Positions 16,084 through 24,475 of a stretch of DNA of 39,064 nucleotides are shown here, piece by piece (within the stretch, counting starts at the first letter, position 1; each line of letters starts with the position of its first letter). Under the pieces are notes generated by a model that saw only the letters and a program-made list of their open reading frames with translations, did no database searches and was not told where the DNA came from. Position numbers and translations under genes: made by a program. This DNA comes from Balneolaceae bacterium. Its GTDB lineage: Bacteria; Bacteroidota; Rhodothermia; Balneolales; Balneolaceae. The stretch is from contig SLKI01000086.1 in assembly GCA_007134695.1 (NCBI GenBank), positions 1 to 39,064 on the forward strand, in the 5' to 3' direction.

Positions 16084-18792
16084 TCAGTTTTGATCCTGAA
16101 GATAATCCCGAAGAACCTTGTGCAAAATTCCGCCGTTTCGGTAATATTCGATCTCTACAGGTGTGTCGATCCGGCAGATGGTTTTGAACTCAACGGTTTC
16201 CCCGTTTTCCCGTTTTGCCGTCACCGTAACCTCCTGTTGCGGCTTGAGGTTGTCATCGATCCGAATATCGAAATGCTCCGAACCGTCCAGGCCGAGAGAT
16301 TCATGGGTTTGGCCGTCTGCAAATTGCAGAGGAAGTACACCCATTCCTACCAGGTTGGAACGGTGGATCCGTTCGTAGGACGCTGCGATCACCGCCCGAA
16401 CCCCCAGAAGTATCGTTCCTTTCGCCGCCCAATCGCGGGATGATCCAGTCCCATACTCGTGGCCGGCAAGGGCGATCAGGGGGGTGTCGTCTGCCTTATA
16501 CTTTTCAGCTGCCTCGAAAACAGTTGTCACTTCACCTTCCGGAAAGTAGGTAGTAAACCCACCCTCTTTACCCGGTGCAAGCTGGTTTTTGAATCGTACA
16601 TTGGCAAAGGTGCCGCGTGTCATCACCCTGTCGTTGCCGCGCCGGGAGCCGTAGGAGTTGAAATCTTGCGGTTCTACTCCCCGCCCGATCAGATACCTCC
16701 CTGCCGGGCTTTCCTCCGGGATATTACCGGCCGGCGAAACATGATCGGTTGTGATCGAATCGCCCACTTTTACCAGTACACGTGCGTTTTCAATTGGCTG
16801 AATCGGATCGGCAGTTTTACCCATATCCAGGAAGAAGGGTGGTTCCTGTATATAGGTCGACTCATCTTTCCAATCATACAGAACACCGCCGCCAACCGGT
16901 ATTTCGTCCCACGCCTCTGATTCGAAAATATCGCTGTACATCTCCTCAAACATCTCGGGCCGGATGGCAGTATCGAGAAACTTGGTGATTTCAGCGGACG
17001 TGGGCCAGATCTCCTTCAGATAGACATCATTTCCATCCTTGTCTTTGCCGATCGGCTCTTGTTCCAGATCGATATCGACCCGGCCAGCCAGAGCATAGGC
17101 AACTACAAGCGGCGGCGAGGCCAGGAAATTGGCTTTCACATGAGGGTGAATCCGCCCTTCGAAATTTCGGTTCCCGGATAGCACTCCGGCGACGACCAGC
17201 TCACCCTCCTTGATCGCTTTGACAACCGGATCTGGCAACGGACCGGAATTCCCGATACAGGTTGTGCAGCCGTAGCCGACCAGGTTAAATCCGAGCTTGT
17301 CCATATAATCGGTGAGTCCCGCCTCTTTCAGGTATTCGGTAACCACGCGCGATCCCGGAGCCAGTGAGGTTTTCACATAAGGTGGCACCTTCATGCCACG
17401 CTCGACAGCCTTCTTGGCGATGATTCCGGCACCCAGCATCACACTCGGGTTCGAGGTGTTGGTGCAGCTGGTAATCGCTGCGATCACCACATCCCCATGC
17501 TTCATATCGATCTTTTCACCATTTTGAAAGACACCCTTGCTGGCCAGCTTCTCCTGCGCCAGATTGAAACCCATCGTCGGATCGTCGCTGGTAAGTGAAT
17601 TTTGGAACGTCTCTTTCATACGCGGCAGTGAGATGCGGTCCTGTGGACGCTTGGGCCCGGCGAGAGACGTTTCAACATCACCGAGGTCGAGCTCCAGCAC
17701 TTCGGTGAATTCAGGATCAGGTGTGTCGTCCGTACGATAGAGCCCCTGTGCTTTCATATAGTTGCCAACCAGATCGACAAGCTCTTTCGACCGTCCGGTG
17801 CGCAGCATATATCGCATCGCCTCGTCATCCATCGGGAAGAAGCCCATCGTTGCCCCATATTCAGGAGACATATTGGCGATCGTGGCGCGGTCGGGCAGGC
17901 TCATGTTGCTAAGGCCCGGCCCAAAGAATTCGACAAATTTTCCAACAACACCGTGGCGCCGCAGCATCTGAGTGACGGTCAGGGTCAGATCGGTTGCGGT
18001 GATTCCCTCCCGGAGTTTACCGGTCATCCGGACACCCACCACTTCGGGCAACAACATATAGATCTGCTGGCCGAGCATCGCCGCTTCTGCTTCAATACCG
18101 CCAACACCCCATCCCAGCACTCCGATGCCGTTGATCATCGTAGTGTGAGAATCGGTTCCTACCAGTGTATCGGGATAGGCAACTGTTGAACCATCTTCCT
18201 CCTCGCGGGTGAAGACACCTTTGGCCAGATACTCCAGGTTGACCTGATGGACAATTCCGCGACCCGGTGGTACAACCCGGAAGCTATCAAAAGCTTCCTT
18301 GCCCCACTTTAAAAATTCATACCGTTCACGGTTCCGCTCCATCTCTTTTTCGACATTGAACATAAATGCGTAATCCTGGCCAAACATATCGACCTGAACC
18401 GAATGGTCGATGACCAGGTCAACCGGAACCTGGGGATTGATCGATTCGGGGTCACCTCCCATTCTCTCCATCGCAGCTCTCAGGGCGGCAAGGTCGACGA
18501 CAGCCGGCACACCGGTAAAATCCTGGAGTACCACTCTCGACGGTTTGAACGGAATCTCGCCTTGCGGATTTTTGGCGTCATAATTTGCCAGTCTCTTGAT
18601 ATCTTCTTCGGTAATTGCAAAACCGTCGAACTCTCTGAGCGCGGCTTCCAGCAGAATCTTGATGGTGAACGGCAGTCGGCTCACTTTTTCATACCCCATC
18701 TCCTCCAGTTTTTTCAAGCTATAGAGGTGGGCTTTCCCGCTGCCAGTATCAAATTCTGTTTTAGTCTGTTGGAGTGGGTGGTTGGTTGCCAT
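16084..18792 (-). CDS. acnA: Aconitate hydratase (AcnA/IRP1 type)
   Basis: Aconitase converts citrate to isocitrate via cis-aconitate in the TCA cycle. The 902-residue length and domain order match AcnA/IRP1 rather than AcnB. The [4Fe-4S] ligands are C443 (TSCTNTSN) and C509/C512 ([11 protein letters not shown]). Other family blocks are [26 protein letters not shown] (about 211-236), the swivel-domain SRRGNDRVM, and [16 protein letters not shown] near the C-terminus. It is preceded by a 184-bp gap after the minus-strand membrane protein gene and followed 37 bp later by the GAF gene. AcnA enzymes can double as RNA-binding regulators when they lose the cluster, but nothing here tests that. Confidence 0.97.
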   Translation of the reverse strand: MATNHPLQQTKTEFDTGSGKAHLYSLKKLEEMGYEKVSRLPFTIKILLEAALREFDGFAITEEDIKRLANYDAKNPQGEIPFKPSRVVLQDFTGVPAVVDLAALRAAMERMGGDPESINPQVPVDLVIDHSVQVDMFGQDYAFMFNVEKEMERNRERYEFLKWGKEAFDSFRVVPPGRGIVHQVNLEYLAKGVFTREEEDGSTVAYPDTLVGTDSHTTMINGIGVLGWGVGGIEAEAAMLGQQIYMLLPEVVGVRMTGKLREGITATDLTLTVTQMLRRHGVVGKFVEFFGPGLSNMSLPDRATIANMSPEYGATMGFFPMDDEAMRYMLRTGRSKELVDLVGNYMKAQGLYRTDDTPDPEFTEVLELDLGDVETSLAGPKRPQDRISLPRMKETFQNSLTSDDPTMGFNLAQEKLASKGVFQNGEKIDMKHGDVVIAAITSCTNTSNPSVMLGAGIIAKKAVERGMKVPPYVKTSLAPGSRVVTEYLKEAGLTDYMDKLGFNLVGYGCTTCIGNSGPLPDPVVKAIKEGELVVAGVLSGNRNFEGRIHPHVKANFLASPPLVVAYALAGRVDIDLEQEPIGKDKDGNDVYLKEIWPTSAEITKFLDTAIRPEMFEEMYSDIFESEAWDEIPVGGGVLYDWKDESTYIQEPPFFLDMGKTADPIQPIENARVLVKVGDSITTDHVSPAGNIPEESPAGRYLIGRGVEPQDFNSYGSRRGNDRVMTRGTFANVRFKNQLAPGKEGGFTTYFPEGEVTTVFEAAEKYKADDTPLIALAGHEYGTGSSRDWAAKGTILLGVRAVIAASYERIHRSNLVGMGVLPLQFADGQTHESLGLDGSEHFDIRIDDNLKPQQEVTVTAKRENGETVEFKTICRIDTPVEIEYYRNGGILHKVLRDYLQDQN

Positions 18793-18976
18793 ATCGGATC
18801 GTTACTGCGTTTTTTCAGGTGAATGTTTTTTCGATAGAATGAACTGCCTGTACTGCAGTTCCGGTCAATTCGATCTCTAACTCATCAGAGTCTCGAAAAA
18901 TACGAATTTCAAGAGAAAATATCTTTCCGGTTATCGCCTTTGCAGTGAATTGCCTTTTGTAATTATGGTGAATCTA

Positions 18977-19945
18977 TTAACGCTCCTTACTGCGTAAGTG
19001 ATTTTCAACTCGACTCTCCTGGTTCTCCTGGTCTTCCTGTCCGGGTTCATCCGGTTCTATCTCTATGCTGCGAGCATCTCCGATCATTGAGCTGTCGAGA
19101 CTCTCTTCAAGCTGCCGACAGATCTCGTCGGCTAATGATTCGATTTCAGACTCATACTTCTCCCTGTTATTTTCCAATCGAGGTTTATTTCTGTAGAGAA
19201 GCCGCTCACCCCATTTTTCCCGCAATTTGGAAATCATCGGTCTCGAGATCAGCTCCAGCCCGGTATAGGAAACCAGAGCGATCAATGCATTGATCATAAA
19301 ACCATATGGAAGAGAGAAAAGCAGCACAAAACCGGCGACCATCGGAATCAGCTCCATAAACTCGAACGCTTCCCCTCCCGGTCCATCTCCGGTTTTCGGA
19401 TCCCATAAATTCCTTTTTGTTACCCGAATCCGGATTTTGCGGCCTCTCGGCTGCATCAAAACTCTTGTTTCCAGTGATCCCGTTTTATCCACATACTTCC
19501 ATTCCACACTTCGGCCTGTTTTTTGAACATTGCCCTTGCCAAACTGTTCATCCCACTCATCGTCGTGCCACTCTTTAAACCAGCTTCGCTCTGCATCACT
19601 TGCATCATACCGATGCCGAAGATCGGCGATCACAGAATCAGCCAATTCATCCGAAAGTTTCCCATCAATCCAGCGTTCGGTAGTAAGATGCGATACCGTG
19701 CTGGGCTTTGGAGTTGTTCCCTCATCAATCTCATCAGGACCCGGAGACTTCTCTTCACTCAACTCTTTGACAGCTATCCGCACATTTTCCGGGTCCAGTC
19801 CGGCCTCGGAGGCCACCTCTATCAATTCTTCGATCTTGAGCCCGGGGCGTTCCGATACATTACTTTTCTTTTGTTCCGACTCAAGCTGTGCAGCTCGCCT
19901 GATGATCCGGGCAATTTCTTCTTCCGAATATTCTTTCTTCATCAC
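18977..19945 (-). CDS. Membrane protein of unknown function
   Basis: I do not recognise this 322-residue protein. The N-terminus (about 5-65) is a charged helical segment (EYSEEEIARIIRRAAQLE, then a short loop and ASEAGLDPENVRIAVKEL) of a kind found at the start of various uncharacterised bacterial membrane proteins. A hydrophilic middle contains Trp- and Asp-rich SWFKEWHDDEWDEQF (121-135). Two closely spaced transmembrane helices follow (about 197-213 and 216-233), then a charged tail rich in Glu, Arg and Gln. This would put both long ends on the same side, probably the cytoplasm. It is divergent from rplM and upstream of acnA on the minus strand. No function is proposed. Confidence 0.75.
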   Translation of the reverse strand: MMKKEYSEEEIARIIRRAAQLESEQKKSNVSERPGLKIEELIEVASEAGLDPENVRIAVKELSEEKSPGPDEIDEGTTPKPSTVSHLTTERWIDGKLSDELADSVIADLRHRYDASDAERSWFKEWHDDEWDEQFGKGNVQKTGRSVEWKYVDKTGSLETRVLMQPRGRKIRIRVTKRNLWDPKTGDGPGGEAFEFMELIPMVAGFVLLFSLPYGFMINALIALVSYTGLELISRPMISKLREKWGERLLYRNKPRLENNREKYESEIESLADEICRQLEESLDSSMIGDARSIEIEPDEPGQEDQENQESRVENHLRSKER

Positions 19946-20133
19946 TCAAACATATCGTGCCAACAAGATTTAAATAGCAGTATGTGAACTACGATCGAGA
20001 ATAGAAAATAGTTTCACTTCAGTTACAAGCCCTCCTGTAAGAAAAAACTTTCCGGGTAGCATTGCAATCCATCACCAATCACCTTATTTTTTGAGACTTG
20101 TCAATTTTACAAGTAAAACTGAAGAGATTTGTC

Positions 20134-20577
20134 GTGAATACGATTACAAACAAGACATACTCGGCCAAACCGGACGAGATTGAGAAAAAGTGGGTACTGG
20201 TTGATGCGGAAGATCAACCGCTGGGACGGGTTTGCAGCCGAATTGCTGCCCTGCTGAGAGGTAAACACAAACCGCAATTCACTCCGCATATGGATACCGG
20301 TGACAACGTGATTGTCATCAATGCGGACAAGGTGACGCTGAGCGGTAAAAAGATGACCGAGAAACAGCAATTCCGTCATTCCGGCTACACAGGTAATGAG
20401 AAATTCATCACGCCTGCCGAACAGATGGAAAAAGACCCGACTATCCTGGTAAGGCAAAGTGTCAAAGGGATGCTTCCGAAAAACCGGCTCGGGCGAAAGC
20501 TCATGACCAACCTCCGAGTCTATGCCGGCCCGGTACATCCGCATACAGCCCAGGAACCCGAAAAAATTGAGCTGTAA
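20134..20577 (+). CDS. rplM: 50S ribosomal protein L13
   Basis: L13 (uL13) is an early-assembling large-subunit protein. The GTG at 20134 gives 147 residues beginning MNTITNKTYSAKP, the usual FCB start, with GAAGAG just upstream. A TTG 12 codons earlier would add a non-conserved leader. Family blocks are WVLVDAEDQPLGRVCSRIAALLRGK, GDNVIVINADKV, RHSGYTG, VKGMLPKNRLGR and YAGPVHPHTAQ. The 188-bp upstream spacer is shared with the divergent membrane protein gene and holds the promoter of the ribosomal operon. It contains a small hairpin CTTGT/ACAAG (20097-20113), which is too weak to name as a known L13 leader. rpsI follows after 5 bp. Confidence 0.96.
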   Translation: MNTITNKTYSAKPDEIEKKWVLVDAEDQPLGRVCSRIAALLRGKHKPQFTPHMDTGDNVIVINADKVTLSGKKMTEKQQFRHSGYTGNEKFITPAEQMEKDPTILVRQSVKGMLPKNRLGRKLMTNLRVYAGPVHPHTAQEPEKIEL

Positions 20578-20582
20578 GTATT

Positions 20583-20972
20583 ATGTCACAACAAGCGAAC
20601 TATATCGGCAGAAGAAAAACTTCAACCGCCCGACTCTATATCGAGCCCGGTAAAGGAGAGTTTCTGGTCAACAACCGGAAACTTGAGGAGTACTTTACGG
20701 ATCAGGCCAAGATCAATGTGGCCTCCGAACCGCTTGAGGTAACCGAACTGAAGGGAAAATATGATATCAAGGTTACGGTAAGAGGCGGAGGTACGACCGG
20801 GCAGGCGGGAGCTATCCAGCTTGCACTCGCCCGCGCACTGGACAATGAAAATGAAGAGGTACACTCTCTGCTGAAAAAGAAAGGACTACTGACCCGTGAC
20901 GACCGGATGGTTGAGCGAAAGAAGTATGGCCAGCCAAAAGCGAGAAAGAAGTTTCAGTTCTCCAAGCGTTAA
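20583..20972 (+). CDS. rpsI: 30S ribosomal protein S9
   Basis: S9 (uS9) sits in the small-subunit head, and its C-terminal tail contacts P-site tRNA. The 129-residue protein shows YIGRRKTSTARLYIEPGKG at the start, VTVRGGGTTGQAGAIQLALARAL in the middle, and the basic tail ending KARKKFQFSKR, whose last Arg is the tRNA-contacting residue. It starts 5 bp after rplM, the near-universal rplM-rpsI pair. rpsB follows after a 150-bp gap. Confidence 0.97.
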   Translation: MSQQANYIGRRKTSTARLYIEPGKGEFLVNNRKLEEYFTDQAKINVASEPLEVTELKGKYDIKVTVRGGGTTGQAGAIQLALARALDNENEEVHSLLKKKGLLTRDDRMVERKKYGQPKARKKFQFSKR

Positions 20973-21122
20973 AATCCGGCCGGGCTTTACCACAGTTTTC
21001 AACAACTTCAATCACACATACGCAGCGACCTTGCGCCGGGTGTTTCATTCCGGAAATTCCGGATGGAATTGGCGACAGGGAACGACCTGTGTAGCGGACT
21101 AACTCAAAAAATCCTAGACCTC
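20973..21122 (+). promoter_or_regulatory. Possible structured leader before rpsB
   Basis: This 150-bp spacer has no gene but carries two small inverted repeats. One is CCGGAA-A-TTCCGG (21050-21062). The other is ACAGG/CCTGT with a 6-nt loop (21075-21090). rpsB-tsf operons are autoregulated by S2 binding to an mRNA leader in enterobacteria, so an analogous leader is possible. I cannot match it to a known leader class. Confidence 0.25.
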
Positions 21123-22154
21123 ATGCCTAAAGCAGCATCTGTTGAAGAATTATTGAAATCAGGGGCGCATTTCGGCCACCTGACACGCCGTTGGAATCCA
21201 AAGATGAAAGAGTTCATCTTTATGCAGCGCAACGGCATCCACATCATCGACCTCAAGAAAACACAAGCCTACCTGAACGAAGCTCTTGAAGAAGTTTCCA
21301 ATCTGGCAAGAGCCGGCAAGACCATACTGTTTGCCGGAACAAAGAAACAGGCACAGGAGATCATCCGCACCGAAGCGATTCGTTGCGGCATGCCCTTCGT
21401 GACTCATCGCTGGCTGGGTGGTATGCTGACCAATTTCAGTACCGTCCGCAAAAGCATCTCCCGAATGGAAGAGATTGAGCGGATGAGTAAAGATGGAACG
21501 TTCGACGAACTGACCAAAAAAGAGGGGCTTATGCTCGAACGGGAGCGGGAGAAACTTGAGCAAACGCTCGGTGGAATCGCCAACATGAGCAGGCTTCCCG
21601 GTGCCATTTTCGTAGTCGACACCATCAAGGAGGAGATCGCCGTCAACGAAGCGATAAAATTGAATATCCCGATCATTGCGATGGTAGATACCAACAGTGA
21701 TCCCGACATTCCGGATTACATCATCCCCTGCAACGATGACTCCGCACGTACAATTCAGTTGATCACTACCCAGATTGCCGATGCGATTATCGAAGGCAAT
21801 GCTGAGCGAGAAGCGATCAAAGAGGAAGAGCTGATGGAACAGGCGGCCGAAGAGGCGAAAACGACACCTGAGCAAGATGACAAGTCGAAAGAGACTGACA
21901 CCGGCGAAGTAGAGGTAAAAACCAAGCGTCGCCGCAAACGGAGACGAAAGTCCGAATCCGGTTCAACCGGCGATTCGGGCTCAGCCGAAAGTTCAGGTGA
22001 AGCCGAAAAACCGAAGTCTGATTCCGGCAAAGAGAAGTCCGCATCAGGCAAGGAGAGTGAGCAGGCGGAGAAGGCGGAAGGTGATGACATAAAGGCCGAG
22101 ACCTCCTCTGAAAAAGCCGAAACCTCCTCCAAAGAGAAGAAGGAAAACGGTTAA
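21123..22154 (+). CDS. rpsB: 30S ribosomal protein S2 with long C-terminal extension
   Basis: S2 (uS2) is a late-joining small-subunit protein. The core (residues 1-240) is typical, with AHFGHLTRRWNPKM, FAGTKKQAQEI, RWLGGMLTNF and MVDTNSDPDIPDYIIPCNDD. ATG 21123 is chosen because it starts with the conserved helix PKAASVEELLKSGAHFGH. The protein runs to 343 residues. The last ~103 are an extension rich in Glu, Lys, Ser and Gly, with a basic cluster KTKRRRKRRRK (about 267-277), predicted to be disordered. Standard bacterial S2 has about 240 residues. The gene is followed 35 bp later by tsf, the usual partner. Confidence 0.96.
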   Translation: MPKAASVEELLKSGAHFGHLTRRWNPKMKEFIFMQRNGIHIIDLKKTQAYLNEALEEVSNLARAGKTILFAGTKKQAQEIIRTEAIRCGMPFVTHRWLGGMLTNFSTVRKSISRMEEIERMSKDGTFDELTKKEGLMLEREREKLEQTLGGIANMSRLPGAIFVVDTIKEEIAVNEAIKLNIPIIAMVDTNSDPDIPDYIIPCNDDSARTIQLITTQIADAIIEGNAEREAIKEEELMEQAAEEAKTTPEQDDKSKETDTGEVEVKTKRRRKRRRKSESGSTGDSGSAESSGEAEKPKSDSGKEKSASGKESEQAEKAEGDDIKAETSSEKAETSSKEKKENG

Positions 22155-22189
22155 AACAGGACTATAGAAACTGACAATCGATATAACCC

Positions 22190-23023
22190 ATGAGTATTCA
22201 AGCAAAAGACGTTAAAAAACTGCGCGAAATGACCGGCGCCGGGATGATGGACTGTAAAAAAGCGCTAAAAGAGTCGGATGGTGACATGGATCGGGCTGTC
22301 GAGATTCTGCGGAAAAAAGGACAGAAAGTTTCCGAAAAGCGGGCCGACCGACAAGCGAATCAGGGCCTGGTTGTTACGCAGATCAGCGACGACCACAAAA
22401 TGGCATCCGCCCTGGAAATCAATTGCGAAACCGACTTTGTTGCCCGAAACGAAGAGTTTCAGGAGCAAACCAGATCGTTTCTGAAGATCGCTTTTGAACG
22501 TCAGATCGACTCGGTTGACAAACTGCTGGGTGAGGAGCTTGACGGGCTTACGATCGAGAAACACTTGCAGGAGATGGTCGGCAAGATCGGCGAAAAGATC
22601 GAGATCAACAGGGTTATCTTCAGTACGTCAGATGGAGCCTGGTTCGACTATATCCACCCCGGCAATCAGTTGGGAGTGCTTGTTGAGTTCGACGGCGAAG
22701 TCTCCAATGAGGAGGTTGCCAGGGATGTGGCCATGCAGATCGCTGCGATGAACCCCCTGGCCGTGACCAGAGACGGGGTGGATGCATCGATCATCGACAA
22801 GGAGCTGGAAATCGCCAAGGAACAGCTGGTCAACGAGGGCAAGCCGGAAGAGATCGCCGAAAAGGCTGCACAGGGAAAACTCCGGAGGTTTTATGAAGAA
22901 CGCGTCCTACTGGAGCAGAAGTTTGTAAAGGACAACGGGATCTCCGTCGAGGAGTATCTTGAACAGAGCGAAGCTCCGACCGTCCGACGTTTCTTCCGGA
23001 TTCAGCTCGGAGAAGATTCCTGA
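22190..23023 (+). CDS. tsf: Elongation factor Ts
   Basis: EF-Ts exchanges GDP for GTP on EF-Tu. At 277 residues it has normal length. The N-terminal UBA-like domain (KKLREMTGAGMMDCKKAL, 9-26) and the nucleotide-exchange motif TDFV (81-84, followed by ARNEEF) are present. The C-terminal FYEERVLLEQKFVKD and ISVEEYL blocks are also visible. It is second in rpsB-tsf. The coding region is followed after 12 bp by a clear intrinsic terminator. Confidence 0.97.
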   Translation: MSIQAKDVKKLREMTGAGMMDCKKALKESDGDMDRAVEILRKKGQKVSEKRADRQANQGLVVTQISDDHKMASALEINCETDFVARNEEFQEQTRSFLKIAFERQIDSVDKLLGEELDGLTIEKHLQEMVGKIGEKIEINRVIFSTSDGAWFDYIHPGNQLGVLVEFDGEVSNEEVARDVAMQIAAMNPLAVTRDGVDASIIDKELEIAKEQLVNEGKPEEIAEKAAQGKLRRFYEERVLLEQKFVKDNGISVEEYLEQSEAPTVRRFFRIQLGEDS

Positions 23024-23035
23024 ATTATTTTTTGC

Positions 23036-23065
23036 AAAAAGGCTGCCAATTCGGTAGCCTTTTTT
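23036..23065 (+). terminator. Intrinsic terminator between tsf and pyrH
   Basis: A strong hairpin has a 12-bp stem. AAAAAGGCTGCC (23036-23047) pairs with GGTAGCCTTTTT (23053-23064, one G-T wobble) around loop AATTC, and the 3' arm ends in a run of six T. It begins 12 bp after the tsf stop. The pyrH start codon lies only 26 nt beyond it, so it may act as a partial terminator or attenuator. Confidence 0.85.
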
Positions 23066-23090
23066 AGTATTGACCAAACCGGACATCATT

Positions 23091-23816
23091 GTGGCAAATC
23101 TCTATCAAAGGATCCTGCTGAAATTGAGCGGTGAATCACTCCTGGGTGAACAGGGTCATGGTATCGACGGCAACATATTGAGCCGTTATGCAGATGAAAT
23201 CAAAACAATACACGAAGAAGGTGTTGAGGTCTCCATTGTAATTGGAGGCGGAAATATTTTTCGGGGTGTAAAGGGCGCGACGGAAGGCATGGATCGCGTT
23301 CAGGGCGACTATATGGGTATGCTCGCAACTATGATCAACTCGATGGCGCTCCAGGATGCACTTGAACGCAAAGGAGTCCATACCCGCCTGATGTCGGCGA
23401 TCCGCATGGAAGAGATTGCCGAACCCTATATCCGGCGCAGGGCAATCCGGCACCTGGAAAAAGGGCGTGTCGTGATTTTCGGAGCCGGCACCGGAAACCC
23501 CTATTTTACAACCGACACGGCGGCAGCACTTCGGGCGATCGAGATTGAAGCGAATGTAATCCTGAAAGGAACCCGGGTTTCCGGTATTTACGACTCCGAT
23601 CCTGAAACCAATCCCGATGCCAAAAAATTCGATGTGATTACCGGCGACGAAGTTCTCAACCGAAGGCTGAATGTGATGGACCTCACCGCTTTTACGCTTT
23701 GTCGTGAAAACGAAACTCCCATCATCGTTTTCGACATGAACGTCGATGGGAATCTGAAAAAGGTCGTCTGCAGCGAAGAGAAAGTAGGCTCTACGGTTAT
23801 TTGGGATGAGTCCTAG
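23091..23816 (+). CDS. pyrH: UMP kinase
   Basis: PyrH phosphorylates UMP to UDP with ATP; it is a hexameric amino-acid-kinase-fold enzyme. From GTG 23091 it has 241 residues with [10 protein letters not shown] (11-20), [10 protein letters not shown], a [21 protein letters not shown] block, the [17 protein letters not shown] nucleotide-binding segment and the [13 protein letters not shown] loop. A TTG at 23070 would add seven residues but would start right after the terminator T-tract. The order tsf-pyrH-frr is widely conserved. Confidence 0.96.
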   Translation: MANLYQRILLKLSGESLLGEQGHGIDGNILSRYADEIKTIHEEGVEVSIVIGGGNIFRGVKGATEGMDRVQGDYMGMLATMINSMALQDALERKGVHTRLMSAIRMEEIAEPYIRRRAIRHLEKGRVVIFGAGTGNPYFTTDTAAALRAIEIEANVILKGTRVSGIYDSDPETNPDAKKFDVITGDEVLNRRLNVMDLTAFTLCRENETPIIVFDMNVDGNLKKVVCSEEKVGSTVIWDES

Positions 23817-23887
23817 TTTTCTTAAATTGTTCGGTATGCGGTATGCGAATCGATCTATCCCATTGTAATTCTTAACCTTGTCCAGTC

Positions 23888-24457
23888 ATGCTACCCGAAC
23901 AACTTACCGAGGTAAACCAACAGGCGGAAGCGTCAATGAAACAGGCCTTCACGTATTGTAAAAAGGAACTCTCCCAGGTGAGAGCCGGCAAGGCGAGCCC
24001 CTCGATTCTTGAAAATATGAAAGTTGAATACTACGGCTCTCAAACGCCGTTAAACCAGCTGGCCAACGTTAGTGCTCCCGAAGCCAGGCTTCTTACGGTT
24101 GAACCGTACGACAAATCGATTATTCAGGATATCGAAAAAGCGATCATGTCGAGTGGGTTGGGACTGAATCCCAATAATGATGGAAATCTGATCCGAATAC
24201 CGCTACCTCTGCTTTCCGAAGAGCGGCGCAAGGAATTGGTGAAGCACTCCCGCAAGATCGCCGAAGATGCCCGCATCAGTATTCGAAATGTACGACGCGA
24301 TGCCAAGGAGGAGATCAAGAAGAAGGTAAAGAGCGAATCTCTTCCGGAAGATTCCCAGTATCAGGCTGAAGAGGAGCTGCAGGAGCTTACCGATAAGTAT
24401 ACCGGCCTGGTAGACAACATAGTCGAGCAGAAAGAAAAAGATATTATGACGGTCTGA
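23888..24457 (+). CDS. frr: Ribosome recycling factor
   Basis: RRF splits post-termination ribosomes together with EF-G. The 189-residue length is typical. Family blocks are LSQVRAGKASPSILENMKVEYYGSQTPLNQLANVS (about 30-63), PYDKSIIQDIEKAI, GLGLNPNNDGNLIRIPLPLLSEERRKELVK, and the final helix DKYTGLVDNIVEQKEKDIMTV. It lies 71 bp after pyrH and 18 bp before smc on the same strand. Confidence 0.97.
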   Translation: MLPEQLTEVNQQAEASMKQAFTYCKKELSQVRAGKASPSILENMKVEYYGSQTPLNQLANVSAPEARLLTVEPYDKSIIQDIEKAIMSSGLGLNPNNDGNLIRIPLPLLSEERRKELVKHSRKIAEDARISIRNVRRDAKEEIKKKVKSESLPEDSQYQAEEELQELTDKYTGLVDNIVEQKEKDIMTV

Positions 24458-24475
24458 TTCGTCGGATAACTATCC

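Noticed and set aside
19485-19493. Perfect DnaA box TTATCCACA
   Set aside because: It is isolated, lies inside the coding region of the membrane protein gene and has no neighbouring boxes, so it is most likely chance or a minor titration site.
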